Source: Aestuariibacter sp. A3R04
GTDB lineage: Bacteria; Pseudomonadota; Gammaproteobacteria; Enterobacterales; Alteromonadaceae
Assembly (NCBI RefSeq): GCF_018860805.1
Contig: NZ_JAHKQR010000012.1
Location: 58,918-122,917, forward strand
Direction: 5' to 3'
DNA length: 64,000 bases
The notes under the pieces were generated by a model. It did not search any database. It was not told the origin of the DNA and was given only the letters and a program-made list of their open reading frames with translations. Made by a program: the position numbers and the translations under genes. Within the stretch, counting starts at the first letter, position 1, and every line of letters begins with the position of its first letter. Positions 61,814-64,000 of the stretch are shown here, piece by piece.

Positions 61814-61839
61814 CCTCTGCCGCAGGAGTGCGGCAGAGG
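61814..61839. other. Perfect GC-rich hairpin between convergent genes
   Basis: CCTCTGCCGC and GCGGCAGAGG form a 10-bp stem with a 6-base loop in the ~210-bp gap between the MDR gene and hslU. No T-run on either strand; it may be a REP-like element or an mRNA-stabilising end structure. Confidence 0.5.
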
Positions 61840-61915
61840 AGCCTCCAAGGATGGACACGGCGCGCTTTAAAGCGAATTCACCGCCTGCTTTCCAATAGTG
61901 AGCGACGAACGTTAC

Positions 61916-63244
61916 CTATAGAATAAAACGACTTAGATCTTCGTTATCTACCAGTGTTTCGAGATGTGCATCAACATATGCAGCATCGATAGTGAAGGTT
62001 TCACCAGACTTTTCAGAAGCATCGAAGGAAATGTCTTCCATTAGGCGCTCCAGCACAGTGTGTAAACGCCTTGCGCCGATATTTTCCAAACGCTCATTCA
62101 CTTGCCAGGCAGCTTCTGCAATCCGCTGTATACCCGATTCGTCAAAATCGATGGTCACTCCTTCGGTGGCCATCAGTGCGCGATACTGCTCCGTCAGTGA
62201 CGCGTTAGGCTCGGTAAGAATGCGCTTGAAATCTTCTACTTTCAGGGCTGACAACTCTACACGAATGGGCAAACGACCTTGCAACTCGGGAATAAGATCG
62301 GACGGTTTGCTCATTTGGAACGCACCTGACGCAATAAACAAAATATGATCTGTTTTAATCATACCGTGTTTCGTCGACACCGTTGAGCCCTCAACCAGTG
62401 GCAAGAGATCACGCTGAACCCCTTCACGGGATACATCGGCAGATGTGTTTCCTTCACGTTTACAAATTTTGTCAATTTCGTCGATAAACACGATACCATT
62501 TTGTTCTACCGCTTCGATTGCGCGATCTTTGAGGTCTTCCTGATTGACCAATCTAGCTGCTTCTTCTTCAATCAGCAGTTTCATCGCCTCTTTAATTTTT
62601 AACTTTTTCTTTTTCTTTTGTGAGCCTGACATATTCTGGAACATTGATTGAAGCTGATTCGTCATGTCTTCCATGCCCGGCGGAGCCATTATTTCTACGC
62701 CCATTTGAGGCAAGGCTACGTCAATTTCAATTTCTTTGTCGTCTAGCTTACCTTCGCGCAGTTTTTTGCGAAAATTCTGACGGGTGCCGCGATCTTCGAC
62801 CTCTTCTTTCTTACCCCAGACGTCCTCTGGCGGCGGCAACAAGGCATCGAGAATGCGTTCTTCCGCCGCTTCTTCCGCGCGGAACTTAACTTTAGCCATT
62901 TCCCGCTCTTTGGTCATTTTAACCGAGATATCTGCCAAATCGCGGATGATAGTCTCCACTTCTTTACCCACATACCCCACTTCTGTGAACTTTGTGGCCT
63001 CAACTTTTATAAACGGAGCCTGAGCTAACTTGGCCAGACGACGGGCTATTTCTGTTTTACCAACCCCTGTGGGACCGATCATCAGAATGTTCTTTGGTGT
63101 AACTTCCTGACGCAACTCTTCGGGCAATTGCATGCGACGCCAGCGATTTCTCAACGCAATAGACACAGCGCGTTTCGCGCCTTGCTGTCCAATAATATGG
63201 CGGTCGAGCTCATGAACAATTTCTCTGGGTGTCATTTCAGACAT
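61916..63244 (-). CDS. hslU: HslU, ATPase subunit of the HslVU protease
   Basis: 442 residues from [27 protein letters not shown], as in E. coli HslU (443); the longer frame would run into hslV. Walker A is [16 protein letters not shown], the pore motif lies in [10 protein letters not shown], Walker B is [12 protein letters not shown], the I domain spans ~110-240, and the C-terminus SRFIL is the tail that docks into HslV. Family knowledge: AAA+ unfoldase feeding the proteasome-like HslV. Second gene of the hslVU heat-shock operon. Confidence 0.97.
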   Translation of the reverse strand: MSEMTPREIVHELDRHIIGQQGAKRAVSIALRNRWRRMQLPEELRQEVTPKNILMIGPTGVGKTEIARRLAKLAQAPFIKVEATKFTEVGYVGKEVETIIRDLADISVKMTKEREMAKVKFRAEEAAEERILDALLPPPEDVWGKKEEVEDRGTRQNFRKKLREGKLDDKEIEIDVALPQMGVEIMAPPGMEDMTNQLQSMFQNMSGSQKKKKKLKIKEAMKLLIEEEAARLVNQEDLKDRAIEAVEQNGIVFIDEIDKICKREGNTSADVSREGVQRDLLPLVEGSTVSTKHGMIKTDHILFIASGAFQMSKPSDLIPELQGRLPIRVELSALKVEDFKRILTEPNASLTEQYRALMATEGVTIDFDESGIQRIAEAAWQVNERLENIGARRLHTVLERLMEDISFDASEKSGETFTIDAAYVDAHLETLVDNEDLSRFIL

Positions 63245-63315
63245 AATTAAACCTTTTCTCACTAATGCTGCCTCGGCAGCTATCAACTGCATTGGCGAAT
63301 TTGCAACGCAACCGA

Positions 63316-63840
63316 TTAATAATCCAGTACTTCTACAGTTTGATGGTGATTGGTGTAAACACAAATATCACCAGCAATCGTTAAGCTCTTTTCAGCGATG
63401 TCTGTGGCAGACAGTTCCGTATTGGCGAGCAATGCAGTAGCCGCTGCCTGAGCGTAAGCACCACCGGAACCGATAGCAATTAAATCATTTTCAGGCTGTA
63501 CTACATCACCGTTCCCGGTAATGATAAAAGAAGCAGTTTCGTCAGCAACGGCAAGCAATGCTTCAAGCTTCCTCAACATGCGGTCCGTACGCCAGTCTTT
63601 GGCAAGTTCAACCGCAGCACGGGTTAAATGCCCCTGGTGAATTTCCAGTTTCGATTCAAACCGTTCGAACAACGTGAAAGCATCAGCTGTACCACCCGCG
63701 AATCCAGCCAGTACTTTATTGTTATAAAGCCGACGAACTTTTTTCGCGTTCCCTTTCATTACAGTGTTACCCAGTGAAACCTGTCCATCACCGGCAATCA
63801 CCACCTGATTGTCACGTCTTACAGATACAATAGTAGTCAC
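63316..63840 (-). CDS. hslV: HslV, peptidase subunit of the HslVU protease
   Basis: 174 residues starting with GTG, preceded by ACGGGGAAACATT. After removal of the initiator the mature N-terminal Thr is exposed ([29 protein letters not shown]), the catalytic residue of this family, with the conserved GDGQ and KGNAKKVRR. Family knowledge: dodecameric threonine peptidase, ancestor-like to the proteasome beta subunit. First gene of the operon, behind a sigma-32 promoter. Confidence 0.97.
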   Translation of the reverse strand: MTTIVSVRRDNQVVIAGDGQVSLGNTVMKGNAKKVRRLYNNKVLAGFAGGTADAFTLFERFESKLEIHQGHLTRAAVELAKDWRTDRMLRKLEALLAVADETASFIITGNGDVVQPENDLIAIGSGGAYAQAAATALLANTELSATDIAEKSLTIAGDICVYTNHHQTVEVLDY

Positions 63841-63903
63841 AATGTTTCCCCGTTTGTGGGTGTTATACGCAAAAGCGTACTATTTAACTTAATGACTCAA
63901 TAA

Positions 63904-63929
63904 GTGGGGGAAAACCACTTTTTTTCAAG
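63904..63929 (-). promoter_or_regulatory. Sigma-32 heat-shock promoter of hslVU
   Basis: On the minus strand, CTTGAAA (-35) and CCCCAC (-10, followed by TTAT) are 13 bp apart, an almost perfect match to CTTGAAA-N13/14-CCCCAT, ~65 bp before the hslV start codon. Confidence 0.85.
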
Positions 63930-64000
63930 GGGTGAACTTACTGCCGGGTTTCCACCAAAAGGTCCACGGCGTGTTTAGCTCAGGTAAGCTGTAATCGCCG

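Noticed and set aside
61814..61839. Hairpin after the MDR gene called as a terminator
   Set aside because: There is no T-run on either strand, so it is listed only as a hairpin.

Overview
The window looks like chromosomal DNA of a marine gammaproteobacterium of the Alteromonas / Aestuariibacter type. I infer this from protein content: ubiquinone, tat, hslVU and NAD-salvage genes of gammaproteobacterial type, two large TonB receptors, PEP-CTERM and DUF839 proteins, and several c-di-GMP proteins. No rRNA, tRNA, IS element, CRISPR array or phage gene was recognised.

Layout. 1-3.9 kb: 3' end of ubiD, fre, a secreted M28 peptidase and a periplasmic binding protein. 4-7 kb: a small orphan protein behind a palindromic promoter, an Lrp regulator, a LysE exporter and a divergent MocR regulator. 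7.1-10.7 kb: tatABC, then a Tat-exported DUF839 (PhoX-like) protein and a PEP-CTERM protein. 10.7-18 kb (minus strand): a secreted protein, a cold-shock protein, ubiE-ubiJ-ubiB, a glycosylase-like protein and prlC behind a sigma-32-like promoter. 18-23.3 kb: a two-component / c-di-GMP module (REC-EAL, HTH-REC, soluble kinase, REC with a dead HD-GYP) resembling the Shewanella HnoB/HnoC/HnoD output set but with no H-NOX gene. 23.6-26.1 kb: gor and a TetR regulator. 26.4-29.2 kb: an unknown acidic protein followed by orphan FlgH- and FlgT-like proteins. 29.3-38.1 kb: a zinc-acquisition island (LolCDE-like ABC pair, two DUF3299 proteins around an unknown periplasmic protein, MerC-like protein, His-rich DUF2796 protein, AztD-like propeller, His-rich TonB receptor) with two near-perfect Zur boxes. 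38.2-42.4 kb: a compact cupredoxin / GGDEF-EAL / outer-membrane barrel operon. 42.5-49.6 kb: a phytase-like lipoprotein, then the NAD salvage regulon (pncA-pncB-nadE divergent from an adenylyltransferase and nrtR) with two matching inverted-repeat operators. 50-53 kb: a 995-residue TonB receptor behind TTACCAAA/TTTGGTAA palindromes. 53.9-56.5 kb: a DUF4870 protein, a decayed WD40 amidohydrolase, tandem palindromic operators, a structured RNA, a stand-alone LuxR HTH protein, a 66-residue RiPP precursor and an ATP-grasp macrocyclase. 56.5-61.7 kb: electrophile/carbonyl reduction genes with LysR and MFS. 61.9-64 kb: hslVU behind a textbook sigma-32 promoter.

The best candidates for undescribed biology are the graspetide-type RiPP locus (54.67-56.47 kb), with its operators, leader RNA and internal terminator, and the FlgH/FlgT-like triad at 26.4-29.2 kb. 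Next are the cupredoxin-GGDEF/EAL-barrel operon and the Hno-like module without its NO sensor. All family calls come from reading the sequence; no database search was run.
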